From positions 1 to 46,644 of the forward strand of contig JAGAGD010000073.1 in NCBI GenBank assembly GCA_017627765.1: a stretch of 46,644 bases of DNA. Direction: 5' to 3'. Shown one piece after another: positions 32,805 to 41,739 of the stretch. Below the pieces are notes generated by a model that was not told the DNA's origin, did no database searches, and was given only the letters and a program-made list of their open reading frames with translations. Positions within the stretch are counted from its first letter, which is position 1. Each line of letters begins with the position of its first letter. The DNA is from Prevotella sp. (lineage in GTDB: Bacteria; Bacteroidota; Bacteroidia; Bacteroidales; Bacteroidaceae). A program made the position numbers and the translations under genes.

Positions 32805-33137
32805 TCACCCCATCCCTACAATAGCATAAGAATTGGCAATAAGCTCCTTCATCACAGCATCAGGACAGTCCTTAGCACGAATGCCAATCCAGTATTTCGG
32901 ACTCATATTAAACGGATCGCAGATATAATCACACGACTCTCGCAAATCCGCAATTCTTGCAGGCTGACACTTTACCGTCACCACATCAAACTTATCAAAG
33001 TCGAAATAGCAGAATATATGTCCGCCAACATAGAAAGCAAGCACACTCTCTGCTCCATGAAATTTCACAAACGGAGTCTTCTCTACAACATCCGTTCCCA
33101 CCGTCAGGCAATATTCCCTAATTTCCTCTACGTTCAT
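32805..33137 (-). CDS. MmcQ/YjbR family protein
   Basis: A 110-residue small protein of the MmcQ/YjbR family (CyaY-like fold): MNVEEIREYCLTVG, then VVEKTPFVKFHGAESVLAFY, FDKFDVVTVKC, and YWIGIRAKDCPDAVMKELIA. Some members are annotated as DNA-binding; the true role is uncertain. Monocistronic on the minus strand. Confidence 0.88.
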   Translation of the reverse strand: MNVEEIREYCLTVGTDVVEKTPFVKFHGAESVLAFYVGGHIFCYFDFDKFDVVTVKCQPARIADLRESCDYICDPFNMSPKYWIGIRAKDCPDAVMKELIANSYAIVGMG

Positions 33138-33270
33138 AAATTAAACCTTTAAACTATGCAAAGATAACGCTTTTCCACAAATCACACAACAAACTCCCAC
33201 ACTATCCACATCATAACAGCCTACATACTGATAAGTGACAACAGCAGAACAACTCCCCCCATCCTAATGT

Positions 33271-33301
33271 TTTGTCAGTTAATAATTTATTCCTAACTTT
33301 G
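33271..33301 (+). promoter_or_regulatory. Promoter of the gene at 33366
   Basis: TTTG (33271-33274), 19 bases, TAACTTTG (33294-33301): a full consensus match. Confidence 0.8.
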
Positions 33302-33365
33302 TACCGAGAGATTTATCCTCAAGAGGAACCTTTCAAACTAAGAAAATCAATCATCAGTAAAAGAA

Positions 33366-33737
33366 ATGAAGAAAGCATCATTTATAATCGTCATGCTTCT
33401 TTCTGCCATTTGTCTGAAAGCACAGAGCATAAGCCACATTGAGAAAACAAAGTCATGGTACTACATCTACGACCAAAACGGGAAAAAGATAAAGACTCTA
33501 AGCACCAGTCAAGGAGAGTTGAAGGGCTACAGTTCCACGTTCTACATAATCAAGCAAGGCTCAGGTTTCTATATCACATACGATGTAAGCGGAAAGAGGC
33601 TCCACACATTTAGCATCTCCACCGTAGGAGAGATAGTCAGCGTTGCAGGAGACACCTTCACCAGCCGCAAAGACGCATGGATATACACATGGACCAAAGC
33701 AGGTAAGAAAATAAAAACAAGATCAGCACATAAATGA
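33366..33737 (+). CDS. Small exported beta-repeat protein
   Basis: A 123-residue protein with a signal peptide (MKKASFIIVMLLSAICLKAQ). The mature part has three or four similar short units ending in a lysine-rich turn: YYIYDQNGKKIKTLSTSQGE, FYITYDVSGKRLHTFSISTV and WIYTWTKAGKKIKTRS. This resembles repeat units of small beta-propeller-like or WG-like proteins. Function is unknown. It has its own strong promoter. Confidence 0.75.
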   Translation: MKKASFIIVMLLSAICLKAQSISHIEKTKSWYYIYDQNGKKIKTLSTSQGELKGYSSTFYIIKQGSGFYITYDVSGKRLHTFSISTVGEIVSVAGDTFTSRKDAWIYTWTKAGKKIKTRSAHK

Positions 33738-33769
33738 AAAAGCAAGAACAAAATTCCACAAACTTATAT

Positions 33770-33800
33770 TTTGCTATTTAATTATTTATTCTTAACTTTG
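33770..33800 (+). promoter_or_regulatory. Promoter of dinD and possibly the whole island
   Basis: TTTG (33770-33773), 19 bases, TAACTTTG (33793-33800), 28 bases before the dinD start. No LexA-type operator is recognised. Confidence 0.8.
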
Positions 33801-33828
33801 CGGATTAAGTAAAGAGAATCCTCATCAA

Positions 33829-34659
33829 ATGAAGAAAGAAGAAATACTGGCTCTATTTAAGAGTTACGAAGATGCGGTTTGCATGATTGACGAAACCGAA
33901 TGCTGGAGTGCACGTGATTTGTGTACACTATTTGGCTATCAACAATGGCGTAATTTCTGTAATGTCATTGACAAAGCCAAAGAGGCATGTAGTAATGCAG
34001 GACAATCTGTTTCTGATCATTTTGCTGACGTCAGCAAAATGATAGACATTGCAAAAGGTGCTCAGCGTGAGGTGGATGACATTATGCTCACCCGCTATGC
34101 TTGCTATCTGGTTGCGCAGAATGGCGACCCAAGAAAGCCGCAGATTGCTTTTGCACAGACTTATTTTGCAGTTCAAACCCGTCGTGCAGAACTGATAGAG
34201 CAACGACTTTTGGAAGTTGAGCGAGTTAAAGCACGAGCCAAATTGCAGGAGACAGAACGAAAACTTTCAGGCATCTTGTATGAACGTGGAGTAAATGACC
34301 AGACTTTCGCTGTTATCCGTTCCAAAGGGGATCAGGCACTCTTCCGTTTGAGCACAAACATGATGAAACGTAAGTTGGGGATGCCACAAGGCCGTCCTCT
34401 TGCCGATTTCCTTCCTACTATAAGCATCAAGGCAAAAGACTTCGCTGCGGAAATGACAAGTGTCAATGTGCAAGCCAAAGACCTTCAAGGCGAAGCATCC
34501 ATTACACGGGAACATGTTGACAATAATGCCGCAGTACGCAAGATGCTCACAGAGCGAGGTATTATCCCAGAAAATCTTCCTCCTGCAGAGGATGTCAAAA
34601 AGGTAGAACGCCGTTTGGTAAGTGAGCAGAAGAAGATGCTGAAGAATAAGAAGAAATAA
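33829..34659 (+). CDS. dinD: DinD-like (BRO-N family) DNA-damage-inducible protein D
   Basis: A 276-residue protein. Residues ~10-110 resemble the BRO-N/DinD core ([53 protein letters not shown]). A helical region with [20 protein letters not shown] and [20 protein letters not shown] follows, as in DinD proteins. In E. coli DinD belongs to the SOS response and inhibits RecA filaments in vitro. Homologues are frequent next to type I restriction genes; the hsdM-like gene starts 30 bases downstream on the same strand, so they are probably co-transcribed. Confidence 0.9.
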   Translation: MKKEEILALFKSYEDAVCMIDETECWSARDLCTLFGYQQWRNFCNVIDKAKEACSNAGQSVSDHFADVSKMIDIAKGAQREVDDIMLTRYACYLVAQNGDPRKPQIAFAQTYFAVQTRRAELIEQRLLEVERVKARAKLQETERKLSGILYERGVNDQTFAVIRSKGDQALFRLSTNMMKRKLGMPQGRPLADFLPTISIKAKDFAAEMTSVNVQAKDLQGEASITREHVDNNAAVRKMLTERGIIPENLPPAEDVKKVERRLVSEQKKMLKNKKK

Positions 34660-34689
34660 TCTATCTTCTCATTAAGAAAAGAATAACTT

Positions 34690-36972
34690 ATGGATATTCA
34701 AAAAAGAAACAACGATAAAGAGATTTACGCTCCTCTAAAGTCTAAATGGCTTGTTATGAAGCCCGAAGAGGAAGTCCGACAAAAATATATTTGTCGCATG
34801 GTTGATAGCTATGGCTACTCTCTTGACCAGATGGATCAAGAGATACAAGTTTCTAATTCACAACGTGGGCAGGGTGCAGCACGAGCAGATATTGTTGTAT
34901 GGCGCAGCAAAGAGGATAAGGAATCCAAGAAATATCCTTTGATAGTTGTGGAGTGTAAGGCCGAATCTGTTACCATCCGTAAGGAAGACTATTACCAAGG
35001 AATGAATTATGCTTCATGGGCTCATGCAGACTTTTTCGTTACCACAAACTTAAAAGAAACTCGCATCTTTAGAATTGTCAAAGGCCAGATCCCAGACAAA
35101 CTCGATGAAATTGTGGATATCCCCAATGCTTCAAAAGCTAACAACCAAAAAGAAATTGACAAATTATTGAAGCAGACAAAGGCATTCACACGCGATGAGT
35201 TTTCAAAACTTCTGTTCAAATGTCACAATATCATTCGTAATAATGATAAATTATCTCCTGAAGCGGCTTTTGATGAAATAAGCAAGATCCTTTTCATTAA
35301 GATACGCTACGAACGAAGCAATTCCGATTCCCAAATATTCTCAGCTGATCGCTTTACAGCCTTAAAGAAGAGTCGCGAGGAATACAACAAGGAGATGAAT
35401 ATTAAAGACGAGAAACCTTTTTATCAACATCTCTTTGACCTAACAAAACAAGAGTTCGTTCATGACCATCTCTTTGATGATAATGCAAAAATAGAAATCC
35501 GTGAAAACAGTTTTGAGCAGATTGTGAAGGAGTTAGAGATTTATAACCTCTCTACGACTTCAGACGATGTGAAAGGTATCGCTTTTGAGAAATTCCTTGG
35601 TAAAACATTCAGGGGAGAACTGGGACAATTCTTTACGCCTCGTACCATTGTGGACTTCATGGTATCAGTACTAGACCCGCAAGAAGGAGAATTGGTATGT
35701 GACCCGTGTTGTGGTAGCGGTGGATTCTTGATAAAGGCTTTTGAATATGTTCGTGAAAAGATAGAAAAAGACATTGAGCAGCAGAAAGAGGATATCAAAG
35801 CGCAGTTCTATGGTGATGACTACGATAAGATGTCAGACAAACTGAAACAAGAGGTTGAAGCCGAAGTCGCCCAGACCTTCTCATATTTGAACGAGGAACT
35901 GAATATCAATAATGAAAAGGGACGATTACGTTCTCTTTCTTATGACTGCATATATGGCACAGATGCTAATCCGCGAATGGCACGTACAGCCAAGATGAAC
36001 ATGATTATGCACGGTGACGGTCATGGTGGTGTACATCATCATGATGGTTTGCTTAATGTAAATGGCATATTTGAGAACCGTTTTGATGTAATTCTAACTA
36101 ACCCTCCATTTGGCGCAAGGGTTGAAAAGGATTTGAAAATATCTGAGGCAGACAAATTTACAGATGAAGCCAAAATTAAAGAATATAAAGAGCGGTATGG
36201 CAAAGAGGAATACGGAAGAGCCTTAAGTCAGGTTAATGACAATGTCGGCAAATCGTTATTAAGTTTATATAAGATTGATAGCAGTTTGACGGAAGTCCTA
36301 TTTATTGAGCGCTGTCTAAATCTATTGAAGCCAGGCGGAAGAATGGGTATTGTACTACCTGAAGGCGTGTTGAATAACACAAATCTACAAAAGGCACGTG
36401 ATTTCGTGGAAGGAAAGGCCAAGATTCTCCTGATTGTGTCTATTCCTCAGGATGTTTTTATCGCATCTGGAGCAACTGTAAAGCCAAGTCTCCTTTTCTT
36501 TAAGAAGTTTACTGAAGAAGAGGCCTTTGAGTATTCACAAATTTTACATCAAGCCCAAATGAATGTTTCGTCTAAATACGAGGACGAGGTTAGTGAACTT
36601 GAAGAAAAAATAAAATTGAGAGGAAAAGATGCTCTGACAAAGGAAGAAAAAAAAGCTTGTAGGGCTAAATTGAAAGCCTTACAGGAAAGAATGGAGGCAG
36701 AAATCAAGTCAATAGTCAAAGAAAAATTTGATTATGAAATTCCAATTGCTGAAGTTCATAAGGCTGGAATTAGTTCTACTGGTGCTGAGATAGAAAATGA
36801 ACTTATACCATTAGCCAAAGAGTTTACTCCTTATCGTATTGGAAACAAATTATGGAGTGTGCCTATCAAATCTGTCAAATATGAAACAGATGAAACTGGG
36901 ACTGCCTTTCGTGTTAGAATAACGGACAACATTCTGTCAGAGCCAGAGGTGTTTTACGAACTTAAAAATTAA
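34690..36972 (+). CDS. hsdM: Type I restriction-modification methylase with N-terminal nuclease-like domain
   Basis: A 760-residue protein with two parts. Residues ~20-150 read as an HSDR_N_2-type PD-(D/E)xK domain: ADIVVW (Asp67), then IVVECKAE (Glu88, Lys90). Residues ~190-640 are an N6-adenine methylase of the HsdM type: GQFFTPRTIVDFM, the SAM-binding motif VCDPCCGSGGF (DPCCGSGG at 338-345) and the catalytic NPPF (471-474). The C-terminus (~600-760) is helical, then beta-rich. Typical HsdM proteins are ~500 residues, so the nuclease-like part is an addition. It could cut DNA or merely be structural. hsdS follows after 6 bases; no full-size hsdR lies next to it. Confidence 0.9.
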   Translation: MDIQKRNNDKEIYAPLKSKWLVMKPEEEVRQKYICRMVDSYGYSLDQMDQEIQVSNSQRGQGAARADIVVWRSKEDKESKKYPLIVVECKAESVTIRKEDYYQGMNYASWAHADFFVTTNLKETRIFRIVKGQIPDKLDEIVDIPNASKANNQKEIDKLLKQTKAFTRDEFSKLLFKCHNIIRNNDKLSPEAAFDEISKILFIKIRYERSNSDSQIFSADRFTALKKSREEYNKEMNIKDEKPFYQHLFDLTKQEFVHDHLFDDNAKIEIRENSFEQIVKELEIYNLSTTSDDVKGIAFEKFLGKTFRGELGQFFTPRTIVDFMVSVLDPQEGELVCDPCCGSGGFLIKAFEYVREKIEKDIEQQKEDIKAQFYGDDYDKMSDKLKQEVEAEVAQTFSYLNEELNINNEKGRLRSLSYDCIYGTDANPRMARTAKMNMIMHGDGHGGVHHHDGLLNVNGIFENRFDVILTNPPFGARVEKDLKISEADKFTDEAKIKEYKERYGKEEYGRALSQVNDNVGKSLLSLYKIDSSLTEVLFIERCLNLLKPGGRMGIVLPEGVLNNTNLQKARDFVEGKAKILLIVSIPQDVFIASGATVKPSLLFFKKFTEEEAFEYSQILHQAQMNVSSKYEDEVSELEEKIKLRGKDALTKEEKKACRAKLKALQERMEAEIKSIVKEKFDYEIPIAEVHKAGISSTGAEIENELIPLAKEFTPYRIGNKLWSVPIKSVKYETDETGTAFRVRITDNILSEPEVFYELKN

Positions 36973-36978
36973 TTCGTT

Positions 36979-38451
36979 ATGCCAGAAAACGTTTATACAT
37001 ATTTGAAGTTCGTAATCTACAGAGAGCTTGAGAATTGGAGCGTTCAATATTCAATCAATAGTAATTTGAATTTTGGAAGAAAATTTGAATTGAAGAAAAT
37101 TGGTTCTTTTCTTACACGTAATAAAACTGCTGTTACCGTGGAGGATTATGTTTCTTACAAACGGGTTACGATAAAAACTAATAATGGGGGATGTTGTCTT
37201 AGAGATGAACTTAGCGGGAAACTCATCGGAACAAAACAGCAATTTGTTATATCGCAAGGACAATTTATTCTCTCTAAAATCGACGCTCGCAACGGAGCTA
37301 TGGGGGTTGTTCCTTCCGAATGCGATAAAGCCATAATAACAGGAAATTTTTGGACTTTTGATGTCAACGAGAAATTGATTGATTCACATTATTTGTCTCT
37401 TGTAACAACAACAAAAGCCTTTGTGGATTTTGCTGAAAAAGCAAGCAATGGGACAACAAACAGACATTATCTTCAAGAGCCACTGTTCTTATCTCAAAAG
37501 ATTCCGTTGCCAACCATAGAAGAGCAGCGAACATTAGTGTCAGCTTTCAATGATAAAATTAGTCATTCGGAAGCACTTGAACTGCAAGCCGCACAAGTGG
37601 AACAAGATATAGAAGATTATTTATTGTCAGAGTTGGGCATTAAGCAAAAAGGTTACACGCAAGCGGAGCCAACTGCAACCGTAGCAAGCGAGCCGCAAAT
37701 GGAGTATGTTGTAAGCAATCGGCAATTGGAAGACAGTGCAGACACATACCATTGGAGAGATGAGATAAAAAAAGAATACAAGTATCTGAAGTTTGTGAGA
37801 TTCAAGGATGTGATAGAATGGGGGTATGATAGAATGGTTGGGGGAAATAATAAACTTCTACATTCTACTATTTACCCTAACTATAAATTAGGCCAATTGT
37901 TGGATATAAATCCAACGACATCATTCTCCAATCTTGATGGCAGTGATGAAATATCATTTATACCGATGGAGTGCATTTCGGACAAATATGGAGAATGGAA
38001 GGAAAAACGTATTTGTAAAGTGAGTTCATCAAAGGGCTATACCAAGTTTTCTGATGGTGACTTAATTTGGGCGAGAATAACACCGTGTATGCAAAATGGA
38101 AAATCTGCCATTGTTTATGGTTTGGAAAATGGGTATGGGTGTGGTTCAACAGAGTTCCACGTTATAAGAAATCATAATGAGGATTTGAATTTACGCTATA
38201 TACATTTGCTTTTAAGATTGCCCGAAGTGTTGAAAGATGCAATGAAATCCTTTACGGGTTCAGCAGGGCAACAACGTGTTCCCAAATCATATTTAGAGCA
38301 ATTGACGGTGCCTGTACCTTCATTAAACATTCAAAGCACAATCGTTGAGCATATCAACAAGCAAAAAGAGCAAATCAAACAATTAAGGCTACAAGCAGAG
38401 AACTTGAGAAAAGAAGCGTTGGTAGAATTTGAAAAAGAGATATTTGAATAA
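36979..38451 (+). CDS. hsdS: Type I specificity subunit HsdS
   Basis: A 490-residue DNA-recognition subunit with two target-recognition domains. TRD1 is at ~30-190 (LKKIGSFLTRNKTAV; FILSKIDARNGAMGVVP; ending LPTIEEQRTLVSAFNDK). TRD2 is at ~280-450 (YKLGQLLDINPTTSF; GDLIWARITPCMQNGKSAIV; LTVPVPSLNIQSTIVEHIN). Each is followed by a coiled coil (AAQVEQDIEDYLLSELGI; KEQIKQLRLQAENLRKEA). Together they define a bipartite target sequence that cannot be predicted here. No inverted partial copy of hsdS is seen nearby. Confidence 0.9.
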   Translation: MPENVYTYLKFVIYRELENWSVQYSINSNLNFGRKFELKKIGSFLTRNKTAVTVEDYVSYKRVTIKTNNGGCCLRDELSGKLIGTKQQFVISQGQFILSKIDARNGAMGVVPSECDKAIITGNFWTFDVNEKLIDSHYLSLVTTTKAFVDFAEKASNGTTNRHYLQEPLFLSQKIPLPTIEEQRTLVSAFNDKISHSEALELQAAQVEQDIEDYLLSELGIKQKGYTQAEPTATVASEPQMEYVVSNRQLEDSADTYHWRDEIKKEYKYLKFVRFKDVIEWGYDRMVGGNNKLLHSTIYPNYKLGQLLDINPTTSFSNLDGSDEISFIPMECISDKYGEWKEKRICKVSSSKGYTKFSDGDLIWARITPCMQNGKSAIVYGLENGYGCGSTEFHVIRNHNEDLNLRYIHLLLRLPEVLKDAMKSFTGSAGQQRVPKSYLEQLTVPVPSLNIQSTIVEHINKQKEQIKQLRLQAENLRKEALVEFEKEIFE

Positions 38452-38465
38452 ATTAATCATACAAT

Positions 38466-39725
38466 ATGGTACACAAAGCAAAATTTTCCTATAAATCTCT
38501 CATACAAAGAGACAAAGATGTCATCCATATCAATGGATTAAATAAAGCCAAAGCTGTCTCTCAATTTCTTAAAGCAATAAAATATGGAAAAAGAGAGGGA
38601 TATGATAATTTCTTAATTGATGCTTCGGATTTAGAAGAAGGTGTTTTCCCTAATTCTGTTGTTGCTATTTCGGCTTTAATTGATTTGTATTCAAGCGAAG
38701 GAATTAGTTTTGAATTTGGGAAAATACCATCAGCGTTATTAGCAACAAAGTTTTTGCATCCTCACCATTTTGATGGTAATTCAGATCATATTCTTAATCG
38801 TATTTGGAAGTTTTCTAGTTCAAAGGAAGTTTCTGATATTGTTGATGCTTTTAACATTGAACTCAGAAAAGAAGATAGATTTAGTGCAGGTACGATTTCT
38901 TCTTTGATGTGGTCCTTAAATGAAGTTATGGATAATGTTCTCATTCATTCAGGGGTGGAAACTGCTTATGTAATGGGGCAGATACATAAATCTACAAAAA
39001 ATATTGCCTTCTCTGTTTGTGACTATGGTATAGGTATATATAATTCATTACGTAAATCAAATTTACATAAACCACGAACTGCTATTGATGCTATTACATT
39101 AGCAATAAAAGAGGAAGTCACAAGAGACAGTTCTGTGGGGCAAGGGAATGGACTATTTGGACTACATTCTATTATAAGCCAAGGTAAAGGTACACTAGAA
39201 ATTACATCAAGTGGAGCATCATACAAGTTAAATGAAGGTAAAACCTTTTTAAATAGGAACTTACCAATACATTCATTTAATGAACCTGGAACTATTGTTG
39301 ATTTCCAACTTAACTATGGTAAAGACATCTCATTGGAAAACGCATTAAAATTCAGAGGAAAGGATTATAGTATAACAGACCTTTATATCGAAAGTTTTGA
39401 TGATGACCAAGGGCATAATTATTATTCGGTAAAAGATCATTCAAGTGGAACTGGTACACGTGGTTCAGCATTGAGAATCAAAAATGAGGTTATGAATATA
39501 ATAACTGAAACGAGAAAACCTGTGATAGTTGATTTCAAAGAGATAGCAGTCATATCATCTTCTTTTGCAGATGAATTAATTGCAAAATTATTATTGGAAC
39601 TTGGCCTTTTTCAGTTTAACAATTTAATCAAACTCCGTGGAATAAATTCTCAAGAACAAAATATTTTACAACGTTCTGTTATACAACGATTAGTAGATAC
39701 TCTTAATGAACCAACTATTTTATAA
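38466..39725 (+). CDS. STAS-like / GHKL ATPase / DUF4325 protein
   Basis: A 419-residue cytosolic protein. Residues ~15-90 look STAS-like (YDNFLIDASDLEEGVFPNSV). Residues ~140-260 contain a GHKL-type ATP-binding site: N-box LNEVMDNVLIH (151-161), G1 box CDYGIGI (185-191) and G2 box GQGNGLFGL (225-233). Residues ~320-405 resemble the STAS-like DUF4325 domain (KPVIVDFKEIAVISSSFADE). No histidine phosphoacceptor or membrane segment is visible, so it is not a classical sensor kinase. It lies 14 bases after hsdS and 26 bases before the GIY-YIG gene. Its role in the cluster is unknown; ATP-dependent sensing or remodelling is inferred. Confidence 0.8.
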   Translation: MVHKAKFSYKSLIQRDKDVIHINGLNKAKAVSQFLKAIKYGKREGYDNFLIDASDLEEGVFPNSVVAISALIDLYSSEGISFEFGKIPSALLATKFLHPHHFDGNSDHILNRIWKFSSSKEVSDIVDAFNIELRKEDRFSAGTISSLMWSLNEVMDNVLIHSGVETAYVMGQIHKSTKNIAFSVCDYGIGIYNSLRKSNLHKPRTAIDAITLAIKEEVTRDSSVGQGNGLFGLHSIISQGKGTLEITSSGASYKLNEGKTFLNRNLPIHSFNEPGTIVDFQLNYGKDISLENALKFRGKDYSITDLYIESFDDDQGHNYYSVKDHSSGTGTRGSALRIKNEVMNIITETRKPVIVDFKEIAVISSSFADELIAKLLLELGLFQFNNLIKLRGINSQEQNILQRSVIQRLVDTLNEPTIL

Positions 39726-39751
39726 CTGCTTTTGAAAATATACCTTTACAT

Positions 39752-40579
39752 ATGGGCAAAACAATAACTACATATCTGATAGACGGAGATCCCAAAGGAA
39801 CACAATATGTATTCATCAGCAATAAGATTTGCCAAATGTATGTAATTCCTCGTTCTAATCTTTCTATTCTGAATGAACGACAGGAGTTGCAGACACCTGC
39901 ATTCTATATCTTGTTGGGCGAAGATGAAGCAACTAAGCCAAAGGCTTACATTGGCGAGACGGAGAACTTTCGTGAACGGGTAAAAGACCACGATAGTAAA
40001 AAAGCGTTTTGGCAAAAGGCATTGCTGTTTATCTCTAAAGATGCAGCCATGACAAAGGCTGATGTGCAATACTTGGAGCATCGAGCCATCGCAGAGGCAA
40101 AGACTTCCAATACTTTTGTGCTGAATGAGAATAAGCAAACGCCAAAGGCACCTAATCTACCTGAGTACAGAAAGGATGATATGGAGAGGTTCTTTGAAGA
40201 CGTGAAGTTCCTCACATCCTTTATTGGCTGCAATATTTTTGATGTGGCTAAACCAAAGGAGAAGCATTTGTTCTATACAAAAGGACGTGGCTGCGATGCC
40301 AAAGGTTTCTATGATGCTAATGGTTTTACCGTATTGAAAGGTAGTATCATTGCAAATACTTCTGTTCCTTCACTTGTTTGGAAAGAGAAACGAGAAAAAC
40401 TTCTTAAAGATTATACTGTCAGCAATGGCGATAATCTGGAATTAGAATCCGACAAAACGTTTTCCAGTCCCAGCACAGCTGCCGATTTCTGTATTGGCAG
40501 TAGCAATAATGGCTGGCTCGTTTGGAAAGACAAAGATGGTCAGACATTGGATTCTGTGTATAGAAAGCAATTAGAATAA
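39752..40579 (+). CDS. GIY-YIG nuclease with C-terminal DUF4357
   Basis: A 275-residue protein. The GIY-YIG domain spans ~48-125: AFYILL (Tyr52), AYIGET (Tyr66-Ile-Gly68), NFRERVKDH (Arg74) and QYLEHRAI (Glu109), which cover the usual catalytic positions. Residues ~210-270 (FSSPSTAADFCIGSSNNGWL, then VWKDKDGQTLDS) match the DUF4357 domain typical of restriction-linked GIY-YIG proteins. It may act as the cleaving component of the system. It starts 26 bases after the GHKL gene and ends 23 bases before tcmP. Confidence 0.88.
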   Translation: MGKTITTYLIDGDPKGTQYVFISNKICQMYVIPRSNLSILNERQELQTPAFYILLGEDEATKPKAYIGETENFRERVKDHDSKKAFWQKALLFISKDAAMTKADVQYLEHRAIAEAKTSNTFVLNENKQTPKAPNLPEYRKDDMERFFEDVKFLTSFIGCNIFDVAKPKEKHLFYTKGRGCDAKGFYDANGFTVLKGSIIANTSVPSLVWKEKREKLLKDYTVSNGDNLELESDKTFSSPSTAADFCIGSSNNGWLVWKDKDGQTLDSVYRKQLE

Positions 40580-40602
40580 TTAGATTGAGTGGATTAGGCT
40601 AT

Positions 40603-41739
40603 ATGGCTAAAAAGGATATAAATAAAGATGTATTTACTGAAGAAACAATGCTGAGATTAGAAATATTTCGGCAATGTTTCCGTGAATGGTACCCTGTGTT
40701 TGTTCACAACAAATTCATCTCGCACATATTTGTATATGATATGTTTGCTGGAAGTGGTAAAGATATCGCCCAACACCCAGGATCTCCAATCATACTTTTC
40801 CAAGAAGCGCGAGGTGATAAACGGCAACATTGCAAATCATTGTTAAAGAGAGGAATCCCATTCATTACATTTGGTTATAATGAATTAGATGAAGTTAAGA
40901 GGACAGAACTGGAATCTAATGTGTCGGCAGAATTTACTCTATGCAAATCACAATGTATAGAAAAGGTATGTCCTTTTCAAAATGCATTCTTTTTTGAATC
41001 ACAAGATTTCTCCTCATTGATTAACAACAGAAGATTAAATCAGATATTGTCCAATGCAAAATATGCAAAATTTATTTTGCTTGATCAATATGGTTTTAAG
41101 CAAATTAATGATGATGTTTTTCTTAAATTGGTTAATTCACCGACAACAGACTTTATCTTCTTCATAGCATCTTCTTTTATTAAACGATTTAAGGATTTAC
41201 CTGCTGTTACAGCCTATTTCAAAAAAAATAAAATTTCATTTGATGAAACACAACCAAAGGAATGTCATAAGGTTATAACGGATTATTTTAGGAGTTTGAT
41301 TCCTGCAGATAAAAAGTATTATCTACATTCTTTTACAATTCAAAAAGGAAGCAATTACTATGGGCTAATCTTTGGTTCTGCTCATTCGCTAGGAATGGAA
41401 AAGTTTGTCAAGGTTTGTTGGAAGGAAGATAGACAAGCAGGAGAGTCAAATTGTAATCTTTATAATGATTTTGAACCTGGTACACTGTTTTACGACCCAC
41501 AATATACAAATAAGAAGACACGTATAATTAAGGAAATCAAAGAAAAAATACTTAATTCTACCATCAAAGACAATATTACAGGATTGGATTATGCCTTAGA
41601 ATGCGGCTGTGAGCCCAAATTGTTTGTTGAAGTAATGGATTCTATGATAAAAGAGAATAGAGTTAAGATTTTGGGCACTTACAACAAACAGGCAACAAAT
41701 ATTCATAAGGCAAATATATATAAAATAGAACTGAAATGA
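40603..41739 (+). CDS. tcmP: Three-Cys-motif partner protein TcmP
   Basis: A 378-residue protein from the ATG at 40603; an in-frame TTG at 40585 is an unlikely start. The N-terminal part contains HIFVYDMFAGSGKDIAQHPG, then SPIILFQEA, the hallmark of TcmP proteins, which read like a divergent Rossmann or methyltransferase-like fold (FAGSG as the loop). FILLDQYGFKQI lies near the middle. TcmP is named for its constant association with a three-Cys protein, and that partner follows directly: the TGA of tcmP overlaps its ATG (ATGA at 41736-41739). The biochemical activity is not established. Confidence 0.88.
   Translation: MAKKDINKDVFTEETMLRLEIFRQCFREWYPVFVHNKFISHIFVYDMFAGSGKDIAQHPGSPIILFQEARGDKRQHCKSLLKRGIPFITFGYNELDEVKRTELESNVSAEFTLCKSQCIEKVCPFQNAFFFESQDFSSLINNRRLNQILSNAKYAKFILLDQYGFKQINDDVFLKLVNSPTTDFIFFIASSFIKRFKDLPAVTAYFKKNKISFDETQPKECHKVITDYFRSLIPADKKYYLHSFTIQKGSNYYGLIFGSAHSLGMEKFVKVCWKEDRQAGESNCNLYNDFEPGTLFYDPQYTNKKTRIIKEIKEKILNSTIKDNITGLDYALECGCEPKLFVEVMDSMIKENRVKILGTYNKQATNIHKANIYKIELK

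Noticed and set aside
36979-38451. Phase-variable hsdS shufflon
   Set aside because: No inverted partial hsdS copy or shared inverted repeat is visible within the window, despite the nearby recombinase.
38466-39725. Classical sensor histidine kinase
   Set aside because: No H-box, no membrane segment and no response regulator nearby, although the GHKL boxes are present.
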